Shown here one piece after another: positions 56,603-64,000 of a stretch of DNA of 64,000 nucleotides. Both the position numbers and the translations under genes were made by a program. The notes under the pieces are model-generated. The model was not told the DNA's origin. It was given only the letters and a program-made list of their open reading frames with translations, and ran no database searches. This DNA comes from Methanobrevibacter arboriphilus. Its GTDB lineage: Archaea > Methanobacteriota > Methanobacteria > Methanobacteriales > Methanobacteriaceae. The stretch lies in the NCBI RefSeq assembly GCF_019669925.1, contig NZ_AP019779.1, forward strand, positions 558,001 to 622,000. The letters run 5' to 3'. Each line of letters starts with the position of its first letter. Position 1 is the first letter of the stretch.

Positions 56603-59404
56603 TTATAGTCTTTTTTTGTATGTTACTAGTATTTTTATTTTAACTTGTTTTCCAACACCTAAATTCTTAGCTTGAACCTTTAAAACCCTAGACTTAGCAC
56701 TAAACTGATACTTAACAATTTTACTAGTCTTAGACAATTTCTCCAAATACCAATTCTTAAAATACTTAACATAATCCTTAGAACCCACAACAGATCCCAA
56801 GTTTTTAATGGTGTAAATTTTACTATAAAGATTAAAACCTTTATACTTACCTACTTTAACAAGCTTAGAAATCTTAACAATACTAATCTTAGCTTTTCCA
56901 ACTACTTTAAAAGTCTTACTAACATTAAAGCCAGCAAAAACATCATTACCAGCAAAATAAACCTTCATAGTAGATTTTCCAGCTATTTTAGGAGTATAGG
57001 AAAGTTTCCAAACACCAAGACCATTAGTAGTAACCTTATAAGTTTTACCATCAACAATAACACTAATAATCCTATTAGCCAATGGTTTACCACCACTAGT
57101 CAAAACACCAGAAACACTAATCGATTTTCCTACTTTAACATTACTTGGAATATTAATACTAGAAGTAGTAGCTAACTTACTAACATTAAAAGCCTTATTT
57201 TCAACAAAACCATCATACCGACTATCACCCTGATAAAAGAGAGATAAATTAAAGACACCAGAATGTTCAGGAGTATAATTTAAACTCCAAAAACCATCAG
57301 AATCAGTAGTCACATTAAAGGTTTCACCATCAATAATAACTTCTAAATTAGCACCAGATATTGTATTATTATTCTCATCTGTTAAAACACCAGAAATTAA
57401 AACTGTTTCATTAACCTTAATATCAACAGGAATAACAATACTAGAATTACTAGCTAACTTACTAACTTCAAAACTTGTACTATTACTAAAACCAGTAAAA
57501 TTACCAATATCAGACTCAATATACTCAACAGCAACATTATAAGTTCCTGTATGATTAGTTAGATGACTTACAGTCCAATTACCACCAGTAGAATCCACAA
57601 CAACATCACTGTACAATTTACCATCAACAGTAACATTAACAAAACCAATCACAGTAAAATTAGCTAAAACACCAGTAATAACCGCAGTATCACCAACATG
57701 AACATCATCCACAATGATAGTAGAAAAAGGATAAATACTTACACTTTGATTTTGACGATTAAAATCAGCATCACCATTATACACAACAGTGAAATTAATA
57801 TAATTTGTATATTTAAAGTTAAAGTATAAATCTTGATAAGAAGAATTTAAATCTTCATATGGGCAAAAAACAAAGATTCCATCATCATAATCATTCAAAT
57901 CCAAATCAAGTATATGAGAATTATTTATATAAATAGAAATATTACCCGATGAATTAACTCCATCTGGACTAAAACGAGTAATAGTAATATTATCCCTATG
58001 AGTATAAAACATATCAGGAATAGTTACAGCCTTAAAATATTTATCAAGACCACCCGATTTATATAAAATACTATTACCATCCTTATCTGTATAATATATA
58101 CTATAATTAAATGCAATTTTAGTAACATTAATATTGGATAATTTTAGATTAAATCTGGTATCATATAATTCCAATGTACCATTCTCAAGAGTACTATTAG
58201 ATGAACCAGTAAGATTACTAATAACAATTTTAAAAGGAAGATAATAAACATTAGATAAACCAGGATCATTAGTTAATTTAAACATATCCACAGTCAATAT
58301 CTCATTACCATCCGAGGTACCAATCACTTCATCATAATAATACCGATACGAAACTTGAAAATTAGGATAATTAACATTACTCCAACTTGAACCTGGCTGA
58401 TCCATGAAAAAATTATAATTAGCACTAACAGTTCCAGAGCGAATAAAAGAACCAGGTAAGAAAACACTATTCTGAATAGTACCAGACGATGCAAAATTGA
58501 CATTTACCCGATCTAGATATTCTCTACCATAAGCATAAATTGTAGAATTATAAATATCAACCCTACCCTGAATAAAATATGGATAATAAGCCTTATTAAG
58601 TCTAGAATAAGAGTAATAGTATAGATCGGAACGATTAGCTACTAAATTACCTAAAACCCCAGCTTTATAAAGAGCAGCAGCAGCATAATTCGAGGTAAAA
58701 TACAATCTTGAATCTGTAAGATAAACATTAGCTACAATATAAAAAACTTGAGCAGTACCACCATTATTCCAACTTGCAGTTCCTGGTCTAATATTAATAT
58801 ATGAATTATCATAAGCATAAACATTAGTACAATATATACCTCTTTGAACCTGACCCATAGAAACAGCTGGTGGATTCATGAAAATAGTAGAATTATACAA
58901 ATACAAATTATTGAAATGTTTTGTAGTATCACCATAATATTGAACATACCAATATGAATTAATAAAATATAGATTAGTTGCAGTGTTTCTAACAATAATA
59001 GGAGTAATTACATTAAGATTAATATTCTCAAATGTAATATTAGAATTATTCGGCTGAATAAAAGCACTTCCAACATTAATAATAGTATTACCATTACCTG
59101 AGCCACGTATAGTTAAATTTTTAACATTATTTAATGTAGCAGGAGAGGTTGTTTGAAAATTGGAACTATTATAAGTACCATTAGCCAGATTTATAATATT
59201 CACATCACTAGTATAATTTGCACTAACATTATTCAAAATAGCAGTAACATTATCATCAGTAGTAGCATTAAATTCAATGGCAGAAACACAATTAAAGCTT
59301 AAAAAAAGAACACAAAACAATCCAATAATAACTAAATATAATTTAAACATCCTATAATTTCCTATTTCATTATGAAAATCTCGCACAAAATTTTTACTTT
59401 CCAT
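56603..59404 (-). CDS. large adhesin-like protein: beta-helix plus Ig-like repeats
   Basis: About 933 aa. Start at the ATG 59404, nine bases after GAGGTG; an in-frame ATG 24 bases upstream lies on the wrong side of this SD. Signal peptide (hydrophobic stretch LYLVIIGLFCVLFLSFNCVSA). About residues 45-370 form a parallel beta-helix-type domain. From about 560 three Ig-like (Big_3-type) domains of about 90 aa follow, each with WSLNYTP / WKLSYTP-like strands and FxVSKL linkers. The C-terminus is a Lys-rich domain without membrane anchor, perhaps binding the wall. Many N-glycosylation sequons. Likely adhesin; ligand unknown. Confidence 0.85.
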   Translation of the reverse strand: MESKNFVRDFHNEIGNYRMFKLYLVIIGLFCVLFLSFNCVSAIEFNATTDDNVTAILNNVSANYTSDVNIINLANGTYNSSNFQTTSPATLNNVKNLTIRGSGNGNTIINVGSAFIQPNNSNITFENINLNVITPIIVRNTATNLYFINSYWYVQYYGDTTKHFNNLYLYNSTIFMNPPAVSMGQVQRGIYCTNVYAYDNSYINIRPGTASWNNGGTAQVFYIVANVYLTDSRLYFTSNYAAAALYKAGVLGNLVANRSDLYYYSYSRLNKAYYPYFIQGRVDIYNSTIYAYGREYLDRVNVNFASSGTIQNSVFLPGSFIRSGTVSANYNFFMDQPGSSWSNVNYPNFQVSYRYYYDEVIGTSDGNEILTVDMFKLTNDPGLSNVYYLPFKIVISNLTGSSNSTLENGTLELYDTRFNLKLSNINVTKIAFNYSIYYTDKDGNSILYKSGGLDKYFKAVTIPDMFYTHRDNITITRFSPDGVNSSGNISIYINNSHILDLDLNDYDDGIFVFCPYEDLNSSYQDLYFNFKYTNYINFTVVYNGDADFNRQNQSVSIYPFSTIIVDDVHVGDTAVITGVLANFTVIGFVNVTVDGKLYSDVVVDSTGGNWTVSHLTNHTGTYNVAVEYIESDIGNFTGFSNSTSFEVSKLASNSSIVIPVDIKVNETVLISGVLTDENNNTISGANLEVIIDGETFNVTTDSDGFWSLNYTPEHSGVFNLSLFYQGDSRYDGFVENKAFNVSKLATTSSINIPSNVKVGKSISVSGVLTSGGKPLANRIISVIVDGKTYKVTTNGLGVWKLSYTPKIAGKSTMKVYFAGNDVFAGFNVSKTFKVVGKAKISIVKISKLVKVGKYKGFNLYSKIYTIKNLGSVVGSKDYVKYFKNWYLEKLSKTSKIVKYQFSAKSRVLKVQAKNLGVGKQVKIKILVTYKKRL

Positions 59405-60053
59405 AATTTTTTTCACCTCATTATCCAATCAATCAGATATAATAAAAAAAGGGTTTCTACAAAGCCAAAAAAATAATAACATAATGAAAATGAACACTCA
59501 CTATGTTACAATATAATAATATAAAAATACTCCTATATAAATATTACTACCAAAAATCAAAAAACAATAGCTACCCCCGTCTCTAAATTAAAAATAAAAG
59601 AAAAATAAATATTAAAATGAGAATGAGCCTTTATTTAATAAAAAAATAGTAATTAAAAAATAAGGATAAATATTGAAATAAGTAATAAAAAAACTATATC
59701 TAATAAAGATATATTCAATAAAAACAACAAAAAATAAAGATAATCTATAAAATATAAAATATAAATTTAAAAAAGAAGTATATAATATTGTAATACTGAA
59801 AAATTGAAATAGATAATCACTCTCAAATTTTTATAAAAAACTTCTAAAAATATTTTAATTCCAATTAAGAATATTTAGAAATATTAAATATTGATCAGAA
59901 TTAATCATCTGTAGCAAATCTTTGGTAATAAACTATAAAAAAAGAAAAATAGTCCTATTTTTAGAATTTTATAAAATATTAAATGTTTTATAGATTGAAT
60001 AATACAAAACTCTCGTAAAATACCTTAAAAATGTTTTTATACTCCCTTCAATA
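59405..60053. other. 649-bp spacer, upstream region of 941-aa adhesin
   Basis: The first 340 bases upstream of the adhesin (59491 to about 59745) are similar to the upstream region of the other large adhesin (63284 to about 63510). The remainder to 60053 is AT-rich with no gene; the 1078-aa adhesin ends at 60054. Confidence 0.5.
59491..59580 (-). promoter_or_regulatory. conserved adhesin promoter segment, copy 1
   Basis: Nearly the same as 63284-63376. On the minus strand: a GGGGTAGCTATTG box (59578), AATATTTATATAGGAGTATTT, TATA-like TTTTTATATTAT (about 59525), then ACATAGTGAGTGTTC at the expected transcription start (59491-59505). Confidence 0.6.
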
Positions 60054-63000
60054 TTATAATTTTATTTTTCGTGAATATTGAATACTTTTAAATAAATTAT
60101 CCCCCATAAAAACACTTTTGACAGCTAATTTTCCATGTTTTTTAGTATATTTGAATAAAGCTACCCCTTTACTATTGGTTTTAGCTTTTCCAATATATTT
60201 TCCTTTAACATAAAATTTAACCCATTTAGTTTTTAATGGTTTTCCTTTAAACCTTAATGTAACTTTAATCTTCTTTTTATAAAGTTTATTGCTTAAAATC
60301 ATGGTAATTTTAGCTTTAGATATTGTTTTAGTTATAATGTTTGATGTTTTATTATTATATTCAGAATCACCAGCAAAAACAGCTTTAAAAGTTAATTTTT
60401 TAGTAGAAACAATTTTATAATTAAAGGAAGCTAATCCGCTAAGATCAGTTATTTTACTACCAACAAGTTTATTGTTAACATAAAACTTAACTAACTTACC
60501 TTTCAAAGACAAACCATTATTAGTAGACTTAGTTAACTTAGATTTCAATTTAATAGTTTCACCATAATTATTTTTACCAAAAACAGCTAAAGTAAAAACC
60601 ACATTAAACTTTTTAACAGTAAAATTAGTAGAATTATTAAAATCCTCATAAAAAGGATTTCCAGACAAACCAACAATCACATTAACAGCTCCAGCACGAT
60701 TAGCTGTATAATCTAAACTCCAAAAACCAGTTACATTATCAACACCAACCAACTCACTAAAACCATCAACAATAACATTAACCACACCAATATTAGTATA
60801 ATTAGCTAAATAACCACTAATAACAACATTATCACCAACAAAAACGTTTAAAGGATCAATAACAATAGTACTATTTGTATCAGCTTTTATAACATCAAAA
60901 TTAGTAGAATTAGTAAAATCCTCATAAAAAGGATTTCCAAACAAAGCAACAATCACATCAATAAGTCCAGCATGAGTAGCTATATAACTTAAACTCCAAA
61001 AACCAGTAGTATCATTAACATCCACTAAGTAACTATGACCATCAACAATAACATTAACCACACCAATATTAGTATAATTAGCTAAATAACCACTAATAAC
61101 AACATTATCACCAACAAAAACATTTAAAGGATTAATATATATAGTACTATTTGTATTATATTTTGCAACATTAAAACTAGTAGCATTGATAAAACCAGTA
61201 TAATTTTCATTACCACAATAACTGATAATTACACTTATGTTTCCTGTAGAATACGCAGTATAATTATAATTCCAACCACCAGCAGCCTCAACAGTAACAT
61301 TAAAATCATTACCATCAATACTAACAGTTAAAAAATCAGAACCATCACCAGAATAACCATCTAATTGACCATAAATAGCAATATTTTCACCAATATTAAC
61401 AGTATAAGGACTAATAACAATAGTGGAATTAGTAATGTTTTTAACAATGAAATTAAAAGTCACATATTGATCATCCAAAGAAGCATCTAAAGTCTGATTA
61501 CCACCAAAAATGGTGAAATTATTCTCAAACAAATCATTAGTACTAGTAATATACTCAACACCATTAAAAGTACCATTCACCACAAAATAAGGTAAATTCT
61601 CAACACAATCATTTTTTAAAGTAGTATTCAATACTAGAAAGATAAATGAAACATTATCACCATGTTTAAGGTTGTTTAAACTAGAAATATTGATAATATT
61701 TAATATATAATGATTTTTAGTATTAATACCTAAAATCTTACCATTTATATCATTAAAACCCCACCAATTATAATCAAAACTACTATTCAGATTAAAACCA
61801 GTGATATTCACGCCAATAAGAGCATTAATATGATTATATTTGACAATAACATTAACACGACATTTAGAATATAAACCAGCAAAATTCAAACCAATTCCAT
61901 TTGTAGCAAAAATACTATTATAATTAATTGTAAAATTACTTATATTAATAGATGTAATTGGTATTATCCTATCAGGAGATTCAAAGTATTCAAAATAAAA
62001 TCCATCACCATAATAAGAAGTTATATTATTATTCAAAAAACTAACACCACTAATATTACCTTCAAAAGAATAAACATACACACCATAGAGCCCCCCTGTG
62101 ATATTATTTTTGGTGAAGATAACTTGTGATTTGCTGTTTTTGTATACAGATAAATCAACACCACAATCTGTTCCTGTTATGTTATTGTTAATGAAAGATA
62201 TATTAGTGTTGTTACTACTGTATGAAGATAGTTGAACACCTTTATTTGATATTCCAGTGATATTATTGTTATTGAAGGATATATTAGTGTTTTTGCTACT
62301 GTATGAGAATAGATGAACGCCATTAGGTGTTCCTATAATATTGTTGTTAGTGAAAGATATATTGGTGTTACTACTGATAGCTACAGACAAATCAACACCA
62401 CCATATGATCCTATGATTTTGTTGTTAGAAAACTGAAACCATGAGTTGTTACTACTAGATGCATCAAAAGAAACACCATATCGAGATTCTCCTGTTATGT
62501 TATTGTTAATGAAAGATATATTAGCGTTGTTACTACTAGCTCCATACAGATAAATACCACCATATGATCCTGTGATGTTATTGTTGGTGAAAGTTATATT
62601 ATTACTACAACCAGCTCCACGAATACGAACACCATTAGAATCACTAGGACTATTACCTCTTATATTATTACCAATTAAAGAAACAGATATAATAATATTA
62701 CTATTATCAAGAGCAGAAATATAAAGAGCCCCACGATTATAATTAGCAATTGAAGAAACAATGATATTATTTTCAATGTTTATTCCTTTTAAATCATTAC
62801 CAACACTATGTATATCAATACTAATACCATTAGTTGTGATGTTATTACCATCAATCCTTAAATCACCATTATTAGATTGTATAGCTGTATCAAAACCAGT
62901 GATAGTTAAATTTATAATCTTAACATTATTTGATTTAATATTAAATAAAATACCATTTCCTGTTCCAACTATTTTAGTATTTCGACTTTTACCTTGAATA

Positions 63001-63242
63001 GTAGCATTACGAGACACATTAATCTGATCCAAACTATAATCACCATCATCAAGATTAATCACTAACTTATCATCAGTATCATTATCAATAACACTTTGAA
63101 AATCATCAGTAATATTAGAACTAGTAAAATTATACTCAGCTGCACTAACACTAGACAAACTCAAAAATAAGAAAGTTAACACAAAAATAAATAAAATAAA
63201 ACAATTATCCCTAAATATATCCTTAAATAAAATATTTTTCAC
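60054..63242 (-). CDS. large adhesin-like protein: beta-helix plus tandem Ig-like repeats
   Basis: About 1062 aa. The preferred start is GTG 63242, or an ATT at 63233 that lies at ideal distance from TAGGAG; an ATG at 63290 would put a second hydrophobic stretch in front of the signal peptide and lacks an SD. The signal peptide ends at SSVSAAEYNF. A long parallel beta-helix follows (rungs like NTNISFINNNITG repeated more than ten times). Then come Ig-like domains, two of them nearly identical (NPLNVFVGDNVVISGYLANY), and C-terminal Big_3-like and Lys-rich modules. Adhesin by architecture. No membrane anchor. Confidence 0.85.
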   Translation of the reverse strand: MKNILFKDIFRDNCFILFIFVLTFLFLSLSSVSAAEYNFTSSNITDDFQSVIDNDTDDKLVINLDDGDYSLDQINVSRNATIQGKSRNTKIVGTGNGILFNIKSNNVKIINLTITGFDTAIQSNNGDLRIDGNNITTNGISIDIHSVGNDLKGINIENNIIVSSIANYNRGALYISALDNSNIIISVSLIGNNIRGNSPSDSNGVRIRGAGCSNNITFTNNNITGSYGGIYLYGASSNNANISFINNNITGESRYGVSFDASSSNNSWFQFSNNKIIGSYGGVDLSVAISSNTNISFTNNNIIGTPNGVHLFSYSSKNTNISFNNNNITGISNKGVQLSSYSSNNTNISFINNNITGTDCGVDLSVYKNSKSQVIFTKNNITGGLYGVYVYSFEGNISGVSFLNNNITSYYGDGFYFEYFESPDRIIPITSINISNFTINYNSIFATNGIGLNFAGLYSKCRVNVIVKYNHINALIGVNITGFNLNSSFDYNWWGFNDINGKILGINTKNHYILNIINISSLNNLKHGDNVSFIFLVLNTTLKNDCVENLPYFVVNGTFNGVEYITSTNDLFENNFTIFGGNQTLDASLDDQYVTFNFIVKNITNSTIVISPYTVNIGENIAIYGQLDGYSGDGSDFLTVSIDGNDFNVTVEAAGGWNYNYTAYSTGNISVIISYCGNENYTGFINATSFNVAKYNTNSTIYINPLNVFVGDNVVISGYLANYTNIGVVNVIVDGHSYLVDVNDTTGFWSLSYIATHAGLIDVIVALFGNPFYEDFTNSTNFDVIKADTNSTIVIDPLNVFVGDNVVISGYLANYTNIGVVNVIVDGFSELVGVDNVTGFWSLDYTANRAGAVNVIVGLSGNPFYEDFNNSTNFTVKKFNVVFTLAVFGKNNYGETIKLKSKLTKSTNNGLSLKGKLVKFYVNNKLVGSKITDLSGLASFNYKIVSTKKLTFKAVFAGDSEYNNKTSNIITKTISKAKITMILSNKLYKKKIKVTLRFKGKPLKTKWVKFYVKGKYIGKAKTNSKGVALFKYTKKHGKLAVKSVFMGDNLFKSIQYSRKIKL
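60620..61171 (-). repeat. 276-bp tandem duplication in adhesin Ig-like region
   Basis: Two adjacent copies (boundary near 60895) of a 276-base, 92-residue unit, differing at few positions; for instance ATCCTCATAAAAAGGATTTC recurs at 60642 and 60918. Indicates recent domain duplication. Confidence 0.8.
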
Positions 63243-63719
63243 TCCTATTATAAATATACAATATAAGAAAAACGAATACAATGAGAACACTCACTATGTT
63301 ATAAATATAATATAAAAATACTTCTATATAAATATTACTAATTACTACCTAAAACAAAAACAATAGCTACCCCTGAAATTAAAATTAAATGATTATTAAA
63401 AATAATAAAAAAAACTGAGCATAAATATTAAAATAATTATTAAAAAATGAATAATTATTAAAAAATAAATTCTATTCAATAAAAATAATAAAAAATAAAG
63501 ATAAAAAATGAAAAATAAAAAACTATTGAAAATAGTTAATACAATAATAAACAATTAAAACACTTCGATTAAGATATAAAATCCTAAAAATAGATAAAAG
63601 ATAAAACATTTGAATTAGTGATAATAAAATATAAAATTAAAATAGATAGCCAAAAAAGAATATTGTCTTGAATAGATTTAAGTATAACTATCAATATAAT
63701 ATATAATTGGTGATTAGCT
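63243..63719. other. 477-bp divergent region adhesin / abrB-type gene
   Basis: Near the adhesin it carries copy 2 of the conserved promoter. From about 63400 on it is A-rich, with AATAATTATTAAAAAATGAATA repeats. TATA-like TATAATATATAA near 63697 precedes the + strand gene at 63720. Confidence 0.45.
63284..63376 (-). promoter_or_regulatory. conserved adhesin promoter segment, copy 2
   Basis: Aligns with 59491-59580 over its whole length with few differences and one short insertion. Same order of elements on the minus strand: GGGGTAGCTATTG, TATTTATATAGAAGTATTT, TTTTTATATTAT, ACATAGTGAGTGTTCTC. Confidence 0.6.
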
Positions 63720-63971
63720 ATGATAAGTAGTAAAATTTATGATAACAATCAAACAATAATCCCCTCTGAAATAAGGAAAAAATATAACTTAAAGCCAAAT
63801 GATATTGTTGAATGGATAGAAGATGATAATGGTGAAATAAAAATCAAGTTCCGTGAAAAAAGTAAATTAAGAGATATTATAGGAATAATTGATTTAGAAA
63901 CCCCTACAGATGCAGTAGAATTAAAAAAAATGAGTAAACATGATCTAAAAAAATTGAAAAGGAGATTATAA
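63720..63971 (+). CDS. AbrB/SpoVT-type antitoxin (VapB-like)
   Basis: 83 aa. The N-terminal swapped-hairpin DNA-binding domain reads SSKIYDNNQTIIPSEIRKKY followed by NLKPNDIVEWIEDDNGEI. The C-terminal tail (about 50-83) should wrap the toxin. Followed by a gene beginning like a PIN-domain toxin, so antitoxin of a VapBC-type pair. GGTGATTAG before the ATG is the SD. It would repress its own operon. Confidence 0.85.
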   Translation: MISSKIYDNNQTIIPSEIRKKYNLKPNDIVEWIEDDNGEIKIKFREKSKLRDIIGIIDLETPTDAVELKKMSKHDLKKLKRRL

Positions 63972-63973
63972 AC

Positions 63974-64000
63974 TTGATTTTCATTGATTCATGTTATTTT
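63974..64000 (+). CDS. PIN-domain toxin (VapC-like), start only
   Basis: TTG at 63974 with GGAG ten bases upstream opens MIFIDSCYF, which runs off the window. The opening with Asp at position 5 is that of PIN-domain ribonucleases. Two bases after the antitoxin stop codon. Partial, so the call rests on nine residues and the context. Confidence 0.6.

Overview
The window is a chromosomal segment of a very AT-rich methanogenic archaeon of the order Methanobacteriales, most likely Methanobrevibacter or a close relative. The evidence is: two secreted proteins with pseudomurein-binding repeats and a C71-type endoisopeptidase domain (pseudomurein is the wall polymer of this order), large adhesin-like proteins, archaeal shikimate-entry genes, archaeal primase PriS/PriL, glycerol-1-phosphate dehydrogenase (archaeal lipids), pantoate kinase, CofC (coenzyme F420) and CbiF (cobamide). 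TTG starts preceded by good Shine-Dalgarno (SD) sites are frequent. I do not assign a species.

Layout. 0-4.6 kb: two related pseudomurein endoisopeptidase-like proteins in tandem. 4.8-12.7 kb: housekeeping genes (PHP phosphoesterase, pantoate kinase, a methyltransferase, the two archaeal aromatic-pathway entry enzymes, ThpR, CCA-adding enzyme). 13.3-17.4 kb: NADP-type secondary alcohol dehydrogenase, a small ABM-domain protein, and a MATE-transporter/ATPase fusion followed by a STAS protein. 17.4-25.5 kb: an accessory zone with two tRNA relics, an orphan protein, a frameshifted surface protein, an adhesin, a TetR regulator, a soluble M48 protease with zinc ribbons, relics of a winged-helix regulator and of an HsdR-like protein, and an AraC regulator. 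26-33.5 kb: an exporter-fold ABC pair, nitroreductase, DUF169, a secreted protein, and a LytTR/DUF3021 pair. 33.8-53.9 kb: informational and coenzyme core (priL-priS, metG, DUF530, DUF1699, GT4 family, pilin-like proteins, DUF166, cbiF, rpiA, UPF0179, egsA, proS, cofC, thiD). 54.5-64 kb: SulP transporter, two large adhesin-like proteins with duplicated upstream DNA, and the start of a VapBC-like pair cut by the window end.

How genes work together. The 29-4484 pair and the three adhesins act at the cell wall. The two shikimate-entry enzymes act consecutively. PriL and PriS form one primase. The MATE-ATPase fusion and the STAS protein look like a bacterial partner-switch pair attached to a membrane protein, in an organism without sigma factors. 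The AraC gene and the ABC pair carry very similar palindromes (TTTAGG-N4-CCTAAA) in their promoter regions, which suggests common control, perhaps by metal.

The best candidates for undescribed biology are the MATE-ATPase/STAS module, the palindrome-linked AraC/ABC unit, the archaeal LytTR/DUF3021 pair, a GAATAYTC-centred motif near predicted start sites of several of these genes, and the way intergenic spacers (and one coding region, thiD) are built from short degenerate tandem repeats that differ from spacer to spacer. No intact rRNA or tRNA gene, CRISPR array or complete insertion sequence was seen.
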